From the NCBI GenBank assembly GCA_047967505.1, contig CM106538.1: 64,000 nt of DNA, one strand, 5' to 3'. Made by a program: the position numbers and the translations under genes. Below, one piece after another: positions 45,385 to 56,645 of this stretch (position 1 is its first letter; each line of letters opens with the position of its first letter). Origin of the DNA: Dipteris shenzhenensis. Lineage: Eukaryota > Polypodiophyta > Polypodiopsida > Gleicheniales. The notes under the pieces are model-generated. The model saw nothing but the letters and a program-made list of their open reading frames with translations, was not told where the DNA came from and did not search any database.

Positions 45385-46620
45385 ATGTTCTCATCGTATA
45401 TTCTCCCGAAGTGGGTCGGCACTGTTGCTACTGCTTGCTACGTTAGCGTAACCACAGGGTGGTGTAATGCATATATGCCTTTAATCAACCGTGATCCCTA
45501 TAGATGGGCAGGGGACTCGATAATACATGGAGCATGCGCGGGTAACTCCGTGACTAATCTGTCTCGGTTGTGCTTATAGTTGTGTAATAAGCCTAGTCAG
45601 ACACTCAAAGTCAGCTACGTAGTAAAACGACGGAAATGCCCAAGCATGCAGTGATACGTTTTTACGAATCCAGAGACAACCGAGGTGCTGCTAAGGTGCT
45701 CAGAGGCATCATCGCGGTTGAGTAGCTCCCGCCATCAACTACGCAAAATAATTCTTCTCTGGTCTATCCGCCTCAGAACTGCTGTGTGAAATAACGGTAG
45801 AGCGTGAGCCTGTCCAAAACTCGGAGTATCCTGGCTATCATCTACCGCACAATACAGGGAATATACGTGAGACCCTCTCATGAGCAATGATTCCAAATCG
45901 CAAACTCGACTAAAGTAGAGACTCTTTCTCTGCACACTATCTCTAATATACATCCAGTGAGCCGTCTCAAGGGATTATGCTCACTTGTGTTGAGTCCATC
46001 AATTCCCACGCTCGACGCTGGAATGGAAATCAGGTGCAATGGTGTCTGTGTTTCTACAGCTCCTTCAGTATTCCCAAGTTCAATGGACGACTCGCTCCTG
46101 TAACTCGCCTTTCTTCCCTCGTAATGTTAATAGTTTCTAACGCAATGAGTCCTTGTGGTTGCCTTGGATGCTAGAAACGCAATGAGTCCTTGTGGTTGCC
46201 TTGGATGCTCCCTTAGCCAGCTAATGCTTGTTGTGTACACTATGGTCCCGTTGCCAGTGCAAAACTCATCACGTTGCCAGTCATCCCGTTGCCAGTGCAA
46301 ATCTCTGGCAAAAAATCCTTATATTCGGCTGAAGTGTTGTAATTCATAACTCCCTCTATTATGCTTATGGTGCGCCTCTCTGGTTGGGGGGTAAGTTGGA
46401 CTGAAGATATTAAATTATTCGTCTTAGTAGATAGGGACTACTTGAATCCACGATGGGCTAGTATGGAGTGCGTCTCCAAAGTCCTAATTATTCTCAGTCC
46501 ATGGTGCGAATCGGATGGATCCTCCAACTATTCCATTATTCTACCTCCATGGTTACCATCAATTAGTCTATGTCTTCCCACTGGTTAAGCTTATCTCATC
46601 TAAATGGTATAGTTCCTTCG
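45385..46620. other. compositionally distinct stretch with short tandem duplications
   Basis: The texture is more even in base composition and richer in CpG-containing words than its flanks, with no recognisable frame. A 33-36-bp unit (AACGCAATGAGTCCTTGTGG...) is duplicated at 46140-46208, and GTTGCCAGTGCAAA/GTTGCCAGTCATCCC words occur three times at 46249-46302. An organellar insertion is one idea I could not support with a gene. Confidence 0.4.
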
Positions 46621-46647
46621 TGACTATCCATAGCAATAAAAATAGTC

Positions 46648-46705
46648 AATGATATCTAGTTCAATACTAGGATATACAATGATATCTAGTTCAATACTAG
46701 GATAT
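46648..46705. repeat. 29-bp perfect tandem duplication
   Basis: CAATGATATCTAGTTCAATA plus CTAGGATATA occurs at 46648-46676 and again at 46677-46705 without a difference, so the event is recent. Confidence 0.92.
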
Positions 46706-47063
46706 ACCTCCATCCCGATATATCACGGATGACCTAAAATACTTATATAGCCCTATAATGAAATTCATGTTAATGTCAATATATATCCAATTCTATCTTC
46801 TTTCACTATAGTTGTGAATATACACATAACCCCAATAATACTTGCATGGATGCATTAATCTATAACCACACAACTCCCTTATTCACAAGTCTAAACTCTC
46901 GACTGGTAAATCTCTGATTTACACATCTTCTAACTGATTGGGTTTTCATACTGTTCATCAAGTCCGGAATTTTGAAAAATGAATGATCTATTTCACAATA
47001 GTTTAACAGGGAAAACCTCATACCCAATAGGTATTACTTTATACCTCCCCCCAATGGGCCAGG

Positions 47064-47064
<1 letters not shown>

Positions 47065-47109
<45 letters not shown>

Positions 47110-47117
47110 ACCCCCCC

Positions 47118-47175
<58 letters not shown>
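47065..47175. repeat. compound microsatellite (TG)n-C8-(CT)n-(CA)n
   Basis: TG run 47065-47108, C run 47111-47118, CT run 47119-47151 with one GT interruption, CA run 47152-47175. The long frames here are artefacts. Confidence 0.95.
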
Positions 47176-47219
47176 TGTACATGTACATACATGGCTATAC
47201 ACACACATAAATAAATAGA

Positions 47220-48116
47220 GACAAGTGCACACACATATATAATGTAGTATTAATTAAATTTTACTCATGCAACACAGTCTCTATATCTCCTTATTAGTGT
47301 GGTACCATGTGGCACTTAGAGGATAGTATCGCATTGTTGGCACCCCTAAGATAGTGCCATGTGACACTAAGAGGTGCATCTCTAACCCGTCATACACGGG
47401 TCAAGCTAGTCATACTATCAAAACTAAAAGGTGCATTAATGGATGTCCTCCCAATGTATCATGCGGACAATATTCACATGTTCATTACATCACTTTACCA
47501 ATTTCCCACATGCATTGGCCTAAATGCATCATGTTATAATTTTGCATGATTTGCTTGGGCAAGGAAGCCTTAACTAGTACCCCTGGCTGAGCATTTCAAT
47601 AAAGTAGAAACGACTAGTAATGATAAACAACTACACCATCCACCATGAAAAACTTTTTGGCCTACCAGTTCAAAAGTTGCAAGTGCTTGCACATCTACAG
47701 CTAACTACAATATGCTTGGGCCCTAGTGCGCAATTGGTACAAGGTTCTTGGTGCTGTAAGAGTAATCAACAACTTTTATTAGGAGCTGTGAGTTCTCTAG
47801 CCTCTTAGCCACAGGCTATGGTTTAAGTATGATGAACAATGACTATGAGAGTTGCAATAGGCCTGCATGGTCTACTTAGAACTACAATAGTAACAAGCAT
47901 CCATAGAAAATTCTCCCTCCACTTGACAAGACCTTGTGCGGCTGCTTTTGTTTAGGGAGACAAGTGGGAGCATGGATTGTACCTTCTACAAAGATTCTTT
48001 GATCGGCCTCCGATTATAAACATTTGCTTGTATGTGTAGGATAAAGGTAAGACGATGTTTGGGACTTATGTGAGATTTCAAAATACTTAGGTGGAAACTG
48101 ATTCCTACTTGAGTGC
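47220..48116. other. AT-rich spacer, nothing recognised
   Basis: No repeat or coding signal beyond chance. Confidence 0.5.
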
Positions 48117-49226
48117 GACCAAAGAAATTTAGTTGCCCCTCGTGCACTTTCATGCATGGAAAACCCTATACTTTGCATAGACCCAAAGGCTCATTGGTGG
48201 CTAACCTGCACGTTTACAACTTGCAAAAAAATGAATAGGCAAAAACAGCCCTAGTGCTTGTCCGCTTTCGGAGCTTGTGATATCGCAAGGTGAATGCTCA
48301 CCATTGAGATACCGATTTGCTAAATTTTCATCCTTGTTCATATTCCCAAAGTAGCTGTAATAGGACCATGGAAAGCTCTTCACGCAACTCAAGATGTCAA
48401 GATGAAGTAAGACTACTCTGCTAGCAATCACTCAAATTAGAGTGCCATCGAATATAAATGAGATTGGAGAATAGGAAGGGTAGAAATAATCAATAGTGAC
48501 CTGGATGATGTTGTAAGTGGCCCCAGGGGTGAGGCAAGAGGGAGAAGACAAGGGCAATGGTGGCTTGGAGGAGGAAAGCAAGAAGGAAGAGGGACGGAGT
48601 AGGAGAGGAGGGTGATGGACGAAGAGAGGGATAAGCAAAGGGGAGGGGGGAAGAAGAGCGTACAAAGAGAGAGAGAGAGAGAGACCAAAGAAATTCAGGT
48701 GCCCCTCATGCATTTTCATGCACAAAAAACTCTAAATTTTGCAAGGCCCCAAAGGCTTGATGCTTGCTGACCTGCACGTTTACAAATTGCAAAAAAATGA
48801 ATAGGCAAAAGCAGCCCTAGTGCCTGGCCACTCTCAGAGCTTGTGATATTGTAGAGAGAATGCTCACCCTTGGGGTACCACTTTGCTAAAAATTCATCCT
48901 TGTTCATATTCCCCAAGTAGCTACAACAATAGGCCCATGGAAAGATCTTCTCACAACTCAGGTTGTCAAGGCCTGAAGGAAGACTACTCTTCTAGCAATC
49001 TCTCAAAGTGGATCACCATCAATTGAAAGATAGATGAGATTGGACAATAGGAGACATAGCGATAATTGATCGTGACCTTTATGAGGTTGTAAGTGGCCCA
49101 AGGGGTGAGGCGAGAGGGGCAAGGACAAGCTAGAGAAAAGCAAGAAGGAAGAGGGAGGGAATAACAAAAGAGGGCGATGGAGGAAGAGAGGGGTAAGCAA
49201 AGGGGAGGGGGGAGGAAGAGCATACC

Positions 49227-49272
<46 letters not shown>
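48117..49272. repeat. diverged 566-bp tandem duplication with terminal (GA)n
   Basis: The unit starting GACCAAAGAAATT at 48117 recurs at 48683. Both contain CTGCACGTTTACAA.TTGCAAAAAAATGAATAGG, ATTTGCTAAA..TTCATCCTTGTTCATATTCCC, GTGGCCC.AGGGGTGAGGC and GCAAAGGGGAGGGGGGA, and both end in a GA run (48668-48682 and 49230-49272). Minus-strand frames are open across the same ~60 codons in both copies (KDE.LA..Y..GEHS...ITSSESGQALGL), which could be a shared old exon or chance. Confidence 0.9.
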
Positions 49273-49276
<4 letters not shown>

Positions 49277-49279
49277 GAG

Positions 49280-51770
49280 ATGTTGGGAAGGCATGGAGGG
49301 AGACCTGTTGGGCAAGACTAGAGGAGGGGGCATGTTGCATGCCCTATGAGTAACACATGGAACCTTAGAAATAAGGTAATATGGATGTATGTAGCATAGA
49401 TAGATGATGAAGGATTGAGGACATGCCCATTAGAGTGCCTCATAACAAGTTGAACCCATACTATCTTTAAATATCAAACAAACAAAATTTAAATGTTTAC
49501 TCGTAAAGTAGAAATAGAAATGTGGTCGCTTCATTTTCTTATGTTAGTTAGTTAGAAATTTAAAATTAACATGGTTCAAATAACTTGTAATTACAACAAC
49601 TATATCTAGCCATGCTTCTTGAGTTTAAACATTTTTAGTATCACCTTTGCTTGGAAGCAATGAAATCATTATGAAATGTGTTTGGTTTTATTCATTGTTT
49701 TCCTTAATAAAATCATGTCTTCTTAGTTATTATTACAAATGCCCATGATCATCTATTTCCTAGTATTAGACCATGCATAAGCTGATGTATAATATTCATT
49801 CTTTGTAGCTTGACTTTTAGCATCAATAGCACAAATATAATAAGTGGTTTTTTCTCCCTTTCCAATAATCCCTTCCTCCCTTACCCCTCACCACATTTTT
49901 AATTTCAACTCTTCATAACAATGTATCCTTCTTAATCAAGGAGATTGATAATAGGAAAATATATAGGGAAGAAGCAATATTGAGCAAATGCAATAGAAGC
50001 AATATGTGATTCAAAAAGATCCAACAAGGGAGACACCTCACCTCATAACCTATATTGTGTACATCGATGGCAAGAGAGCTAACTTAGCCATAGATGCTAA
50101 TTAGAGATTTGGAGAACATCTCAAGTACATTTGATTGTGCAAAGCATTGATTGTAGGACACGACTTTGACAAAGAATTGGATTCCAGTTTTTCTTTGCTG
50201 AGTTGGGAGGGAATTCTTGGAAAAGGAAGCATGCACCTTTTTGCATCCCTTCACATTTGGATAGTGGATTCTAGTGCATCAAGAAGGTTTATGTCAAGAC
50301 ACTTAATCTATACAAGGTTGCTTTATATGTGCATCTAAGACATAACCATCCACTTTCAATTGAGGGAATCGACATCATATCCATTTAGTTGCTCAATGAA
50401 CAAACCCATGCCATACAGGGCTAGCCATCCTCCCCGAATCTTTTCTCAATCTAGCAATGTGCAAAATATTAGATTTCTCTTAGTCCTTTCATTTACTAAA
50501 GAGGGCATAGTTGGGCATGATCAAAGTTTTCTCTTAGTCCTTTCATTTACTAAAGAGAGAATAATTGGACATGATCAAAGATGGCATGTTTTCTATGAGC
50601 AAGCAATGAGCATGTGCATCAAGAATGGATTCCATTTGTGTCTAGAATGTGTTTAAAATGATTGGAATGTGTTAAAAATAATTGGAATGTTGGAATTGTT
50701 ACCTAGAGCCTTTGGGAATATGTAGCATGAACTCTTGTCACATAGTTTTGTCTTTTAAGGGCTTTCTTGATTTGAGGATAACTTGTTACATGTTAGGAGT
50801 TTCATATAAATATTCCTAAGAAGGGCCTAAATTTAGCTCTCCTAAGAGAGGTGTGCCTTTGAGACTTATGAATGCCTTCAAAAACCACCAAATTTCATGG
50901 AAAGAAGTAATGTGTCATCATTGTTGTATATGGAGTTCACTTGTGTTGACATTGGTACACCACTTTGGGATAGGACTATCCTATGCTTATTTATTAAGAT
51001 TCAACTTTTGGGGCATGGATAAGTCTTATGACAAATTCAAATTTCCTAAGATAGGCTTAATCGTTGACTAGCATATGTCTTTTAAGAAGCAATCCATCCT
51101 TAATTTGTAGATGTAATCTCAAAATCTTGTTCGATAACTCGAGATATCACAATTGATGCAACACATCCTTATTTAGCTTTTCAAAACTTGGAAAAGAAAG
51201 TATATATGCCTTGTTTGCTAAGAGTGTACATACATATATGTCCAAGGAATATTTCTTTTGGTACACATCCTATGATTTGAATCTAATAAAGGTCGACCCC
51301 AAATAAGATGAGATTTTTATAGGAATAGCCAAGTACTTTGATATTCATTTATATAAGATTTGGTAGATCCTGCTTTGAAGTATCATTATAATAGTGATAT
51401 AGAATCGGGTTGACATATTGAAATTGGGCAACAACCCTTTGTGCTTGGTTTGCATAAGACTTGGTAGATCCCTCTTTGAAGTACCAATATAATAGTGAAA
51501 TGGAATTGTGGTTGACTAACTAAAATTTTGTTTTGTGAAAGATAAATAATGTTCTTGACTAGTGAAACTTCTTATGGCGATGGATACTCAGTGCTTACAA
51601 TTTCTGAGAGTGCTCTCAACGAAAGCGGAATGGAAGAGGGAGAGAGAGAAATAGAGAGCCACAGAAGTTTTTTGGTGGGTGTAGAACACCCTAATCTTCT
51701 TTTTCATTCATTTATATATGTGTTTGAGTATTGTACATAACCAGGGTAAAGGCACAGTGACCTTTAACCC
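49280..51770. other. AT-rich spacer with a 54-bp tandem duplication at 50474-50581
   Basis: TTTCTCTTAGTCCTTTCATT...GGCATGATCAAAG is duplicated with a 54-bp offset, which preserves frame in a 98-codon open stretch (50360-50656) of unknown nature. A patch near 49320-49410 (CATGT.GCAT, AACACATGGAACCTTAGAAATAAG) resembles 40430-40490. Nothing else is recognised. Confidence 0.5.
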
Positions 51771-51879
51771 CCACAACCTCCCACTTAAAGGACAATATGC
51801 CTTTAAGGGAGAACAACCAGTGAGCTTACTATCCAATGCCCATCAATACACGACAATACTCAAACTGCTGACTAGGTAG

Positions 51880-52395
51880 ACTCTTTGTCAGCATATCTAC
51901 AAGGTTATCATCTGTATGAACCTTGACAAGCTCTCTATGTGCTTGTCCTCAAGTACCTCCCTGATGAAATGGTACTTGACCTCAATGTGTTTGGTCTTTG
52001 CATGAAAGACCGGATTCCGTGCTAGCTGAATATAGCACTCATGGAATCACTATGCAATGTCGGTACACCTGTATGAATCCCCAAATCTCCCACTAGCCGA
52101 TCAAGCCATATAGCCTCCTTGCAACCCTCTGTGGCTACAACTTACTCAGCACTTACTCAGCCTCTGTGGTAGACAAAGTAATGCACTTCTGTGCATGAGA
52201 CATCCACGACACTGCACCACCTGCAAAGGTGAACACATAACCAGAAGTGGATCTCCTATTATCCACATGCCTTACATAGTTTGAATCTGTGTACCCAAGT
52301 ACACGCATGTCTCCTCTACCAAAGCAGATGCACATCTCCTTGGTACCCTTCATGTACCTCATGATGCACTTAACTACCTCCCAATTCCTCTTTAA
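51880..52395 (-). pseudogene. Copia RNase H and 3' end, truncated
   Basis: The minus strand reads NWEVVKCIMRYMKGTKEMCI, RGDMRVLGYTDSNYVRHVDN, RRSTSGYVFTFAGGAVSWMS and ITLSTTEAE, the Copia RNase H with its first acidic residue (YTDSNY) present. Beyond a stop it continues in pieces (AIWLDRL-like, HTDDNLVDMLTKS). A purine tract AAGTGGGAGG near 51785 followed by TGTGGGGG at 51775 suggests the start of a 3' LTR to the left. Homology stops abruptly on the other side near 52395, so reverse transcriptase, integrase and gag are missing from this side. Relative to the intact family the break is at the start of RNase H. Confidence 0.8.
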
Positions 52396-52745
52396 CACAG
52401 TATTAGATAAAGTGGGACAAAAGTTGCATTTTGGGAATTTCGAAATTGGGTGGATTTCATTAAAATTGGGAAAGGCTTCATTAAATTTGGGAAATTTTCC
52501 ATTGATTGAGGGAATTTTACCAATATTGAATAAGCTAATATTTGGAATTCCAATGATTATCAAAAACTTCATTGGTTGTGAAACAGTTCATTGCGTATAA
52601 AAACCGGAACAAAACATTTGTGGCAGAGCTTGAAAATCATGTATTTGGTGGTGTTAATAAACACCGTCTAGGACAACATGTATATTTTACTTGAGGTGTT
52701 AATAAACACCAGTTGGTGGTGTTAACAAACACCATGCATAGTGAG
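52396..52745. repeat. possible DNA-transposon end with three copies of a short palindrome
   Basis: Immediately where Copia homology stops, CAGTATTAGATAAAGTGGGA begins at 52398, a plausible transposon terminus. A weak tandem pattern (ATTAAAATTGGGAAAGGCTTC-like) spans 52430-52510. GGTGTTAAYAAACACC, an imperfect 6+4+6 palindrome, occurs at 52650-52665, 52695-52710 and 52718-52733. A matching inverted terminus was not found in the window. Confidence 0.4.
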
Positions 52746-53038
52746 TTCCACTAGAAACAAAGCAGTTGTTGGTGAAGGTCAGCTTCTGAAAATTGTCATA
52801 TTAATAATATGCAAATACCCATTGACAAGATAACAACAATTGAGAAACATCACATGAGAACACACCTTACAATGGAAGTTTGGGAGATTAAGAGGGAGAA
52901 AATCGACACCATTTTCTATGCTCTGATACCAAGCAAGCTCTCCTGTGCTTTGATACATACGCTCTGTGGAATCTTGATCTTCTTGGGTCTATTTATGGAT
53001 TTTAATGTCCATGACTAGACAATTGCATCAATACACTC

Positions 53039-56000
53039 TTATACCTGTGGATCCAACCTATTCTTTGCCCAATACTTGTTCCAACAATCAACATAGGCAT
53101 CTGCATCACTGAGCCCCTTTCTCTTAACTGATGGTGCCCAATACTGAATTAATAATTTCTTGAAATTAGGAGAAGCAACATCCATCTCGGCACTTGATAT
53201 GGCACTTGATGGCCTCACCAAGACGAAGTCACCTTGCTTAACATCCACCAATCATCTAAACTCTTCCCTCGGCTTGCCTTTTAGAGCCCACAATAGTGAT
53301 CATTCCATTCCTCATAGCCTTGGAAATCATTAATGCAAGCATCTATATCATCCTCCTCATCAGGAGATTGTGTTCTTGGCCAAAACTCTCTGTACACTTC
53401 TATCTCTGAGATGTTTTCCTGTTCGAGCTCACCAATCATGGTTTTCCAATAGTCTATCACTGGCCTAATGTAGGATTCATAGGATGCATTCTTTCCACTT
53501 GCACATCTCTCCCAAAACTTAATGTAATCTTTATCCCTGACATTACTTGCAAGTGATCTCTCACAAATGCAGCCATTGGCAGTATATCCGGACAACCTAT
53601 TGGCAACAATGATCCACTCTCACTATCTTTCTTCCATAGCTCAATTCCCCCTTCAATGGGCATGTCACCTCACTTCAATGGGCAACAATGATCCACTCTC
53701 ACTATCTTTCTTCCATAGCTCAATTCGGTGATTTTGGATGCACCTTGTACTGCATCATTGGTATGTCACCTTGCATGTAAAATCGAAATTGTAATGGCTT
53801 TGCATGTCCAACTAGCATTTCTTGCCCATCACATAGGTAGCCATCCACATAATCCTTGAAGTTAGGAACCCGTGTAAGAACAAATGGTGCCAGTGAAGAT
53901 GATGTACATTTTTTGAATGTATCCATCAGATGCAGGAAAGTGAATGTTTGTCCCACCCACAAGCTCTTAGAAAACCTGTTGAACATTGCATCAATGTCCT
54001 CATGTGTGTGCCCTACCATCAAGAAGCCCAATTGAACTGTCTTGAAAATGCCCCTTGCTACAAGAAGAGAAATGTATGCAAACAAGTGTCTATTTTTGTT
54101 CTCAGACCCACAATTATCTAGTTGGAGTAGCAAGTTCTCTGGCAACTTTTGGAATGGTGGCTCAATAGCAACACACCCCTCTAAAGAGGGTGGGTTTTCT
54201 CTTGTATTTGATGGAAAAAAATTCATACATGTGTCTGTAGCCCTTGCAATGGAAGTTGTCATGGCCTTCGTGACAGACTTCGGGTCACTTTCCGATACAG
54301 TTTCTAGATTTGCATTTGTGATCATGACATCTACATTTTCAGACAAGCTAGCTCCACTTGTGGAAACATGTGCACCTTTAGAAATGTAATGGGAGTCCAA
54401 AGCGTTTCTTGAACATAGAGCATTCAAAAGGCGAGCATTGCTTCTAGGAATCCCATTGGTAGCAAGGTCTCCAAGGTCATGCATATCCATCCTCTCGAGG
54501 TTGTGCAAACAAATTGAGAGCGATCCAATCATCAGGTTGGGATCAGATGGCCACAAACCATTGAGGGTGAAGTGTCCATAATGACCGTTTCCATGCCCAT
54601 GGGTAATCATTCCAATGAGTGAAACCTATAATTGCCATGCAGAATCAGTGTCCTTGGACCTTACCCGAAGTCTTGGAATTGCCGTCTTTTTTGGTCCATC
54701 TTATCATGGATTATGCATACATACTTTTTTGGATCCATCTCGGAGTACCTACGCCATGCATAGTATAAGTTCCTACAACTTTGTTGCTGTATCATATGCA
54801 TCTTTCTCTCTTCCATCAGCGAATTGCACTCATCTTGACTTTTTGTGGCTGCCAATTGAGCCTTGATCCGGCTGCACAAGCTACATTTAGAGAATTCACT
54901 CGTCTTAGCAAGGGCTACATTTTTTAAGTCTGATTTCCAAATCCTACCAAATGTGGATGTGGATAGGCTTTGATAACCACGTTGATTAAGTGAAGTGTTG
55001 ACCTCAAGTAGGACGTCTATACACTTCAGGTATCATTTGCTGTGTCTCTCTAGAACCATCCTACATGGTTCTACTCTTGTGAGGCATATGCTATGTGCTA
55101 TTATCCACAAAGTGTTGAATGAGAGCCCTTCCCATACCTATGTGCTCCCTGCTCCTCCTCATAATCCCTGAATTGCCATGCACATATCGCTGCACACCAC
55201 TCTCAAATTGCCCCCTGTATTGATAAAATGATGTCCTTGGAATTCCATGCATCTCATACCATGCTCTACAACAGACATCCCGACCGTTTATCTTGAAGTT
55301 GTAGCATATCCTCCCTGTGTAGTCATGATGCCAAGCCATTGACAACACATCGTATATAAAGTTAGTACGAGACTCCAAGGAGCTGCCCCAAAAGTTCTTT
55401 CTTAGATTCATTAAGAGATCTTGCTCTACATGTTGGCAACACCTACTCCCACAACAATCGATGGAAGAAACCTGTTGCACCGAATCTAGTGACATTTTGT
55501 ACATTGGTGTTGGAGGCTCTCTTTGTTTAGGCACCCTGTTAATGAAAGTGTACCTTCTTTTCTTTGATGTTGGATCATCCCTTTTCAACATTTGATCATT
55601 GACCAACTCATCTATACCAGCAACGTGGTCCATGGGCACATATTGTTGCAATGGGCTTCCTTCAAGTAAGGTAATCTGCTTGATGGGCCACTTTACTAGG
55701 CTAAGAGAGCCACTGAGAGCCGACATCTTGCATAGAAGACCCTAAGTCATTTCCTCTAATTTGTTCTTTCTTTTCAATACCCACACCAATGTAATCGTTA
55801 CCCAATAGGTCAAATTTTATAGAGTCTCCTGGGAAAACATATAAGATCACACCTTCCCCCACAGTCTTTGTTTTGCTCTCATCCCATAAGACAACCTTTT
55901 TCTCTTTCCAAGATTCACGAATGAAATTGTCAGTTTCCAATGAAGAAACTGGCATTGCCTCAACATAAGGTCGCTCAGGCTCACTTGGTGCAGCTTCTTT

Positions 56001-56279
56001 AGTTACCGCATCATCTAAAGAATCACCAACATGTTTTAGAGAGCCCTTAGGCCACTTGACAACACTCCAAATTGCCTCACCAACAAGCACTGCATCCATA
56101 GTGGGAAATGGCAGGAGCATTTCACTATTGATAGACTTCTCCACTATCACCGATACATTTTCTGTCCCAATCTTCACACCACTACAGTAGGCCTCCGCAT
56201 CTATTGCACACACTCCACCAATTCCAACCACTTCATTCCCCACCATCATCATGACCTTGTCCCCGCTTCTGATAGCCAT
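53039..56279 (-). pseudogene. decayed DDE-type transposase gene (DUF7869-like), with DUF8039-like N-terminal part
   Basis: Blocks in order on the minus strand: 56279-55701 begins MAIRSGDKVMMMVGNEVVG and carries AYCSGVKIGTENVSVIVEKS, LPFPTMDAVLVGEAIWSVV and KWPKG, resembling the DUF8039-type domain seen with plant transposases. 55726-55091 has QDLLMNLRKNFWGSSLESR, ICYNFKINGRDVCCRAWYEM and HGIPRTSFYQ. About 55035-54661 has FSKCSLCSRIK and HDKMDQKRRQ. 54610-53720 has LLQLDNCGSENKNRHLFAYI and LMVGHTHEDIDAMFNRF, the spaced Asp residues expected of an RNase H-like transposase core. 53663-53039 is the C-terminal part (QYWAPSVKRKG). Stops, frame breaks near 55090, 54640 and 53700, and a 79-bp duplication make it a pseudogene, though genuine introns cannot be excluded at some breaks. 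The family assignment is from memory of motif patterns and should be confirmed with profiles. Confidence 0.65.
53602..53727. repeat. 79-bp-offset direct duplication inside the transposase gene
   Basis: GGCAACAATGATCCACTCTC and the following ATCTTTCTTCCATAGCTCAATT occur at 53602 and again at 53681. The offset is not a multiple of three and contributes to the frame break between the DDE core and the C-terminal block. Confidence 0.9.
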
Positions 56280-56645
56280 CCCCTGTCATTATGATTACAG
56301 AGAATTAATTATGAACAAATTACAACCAAATAATTTCATAAGACCATCAAACGTGTCCTTCTAGAGGGGAAGAATGGCATTGATGCAAATCTCTAGAATG
56401 CATGAATGAGTCTATACAAAATTTTCATGAAAGCATGAATTATTTCCCTAAAAATTTTAGCAATTTGATAAAACTTTTTCTAAAGCATGAATTATTTTCA
56501 CCATCATCATGACCTGATTCATGCATCTAATAGTAGCCATCCCCTTTCATTACGATGATAGGAAATTGATTATGAACAAACTACAACCAAAGAATTTCAT
56601 AAGACCAACAAAGTTGTCCTTGTAGTGGGGGGAGAATGGCACCAG
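56235..56645. repeat. ~261-bp duplication covering the transposase start and first satellite core
   Basis: CACCATCATCATGACC, then TAGCCATCCCC.TTCATTA.GAT, ATTATGAACAAA.TACAACCAAA and TTTCATAAGACCA.CAAA.GTGTCCTT.TAG occur in the same order from 56239 and from 56499. Both end in a version of the GGAGAATGGCA core (degenerate at 56370, perfect at 56631). The start-codon region of the minus-strand gene is therefore present twice, the outer copy being out of use. Confidence 0.85.

Noticed and set aside
51544-51775. Complete 3' LTR for the truncated Copia
   Set aside because: Only the inner edge (purine tract plus TGTGGGGG) is convincing; without a partner LTR or target duplication the outer edge cannot be placed.
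52919-52930. GCTCTGATACCA, a possible minus-strand tRNA-iMet primer site
   Set aside because: No LTR end (TG...CA) adjoins it and the sequence to the right does not match any LTR here. It could be a leftover from the truncated Copia but is unsupported.
54611-54665. GT...AG intron of about 50 bp in the transposase gene
   Set aside because: Candidate donor and acceptor exist, but the resulting phase gives a stop and the length is too short for a plant intron. A frame break is more likely.
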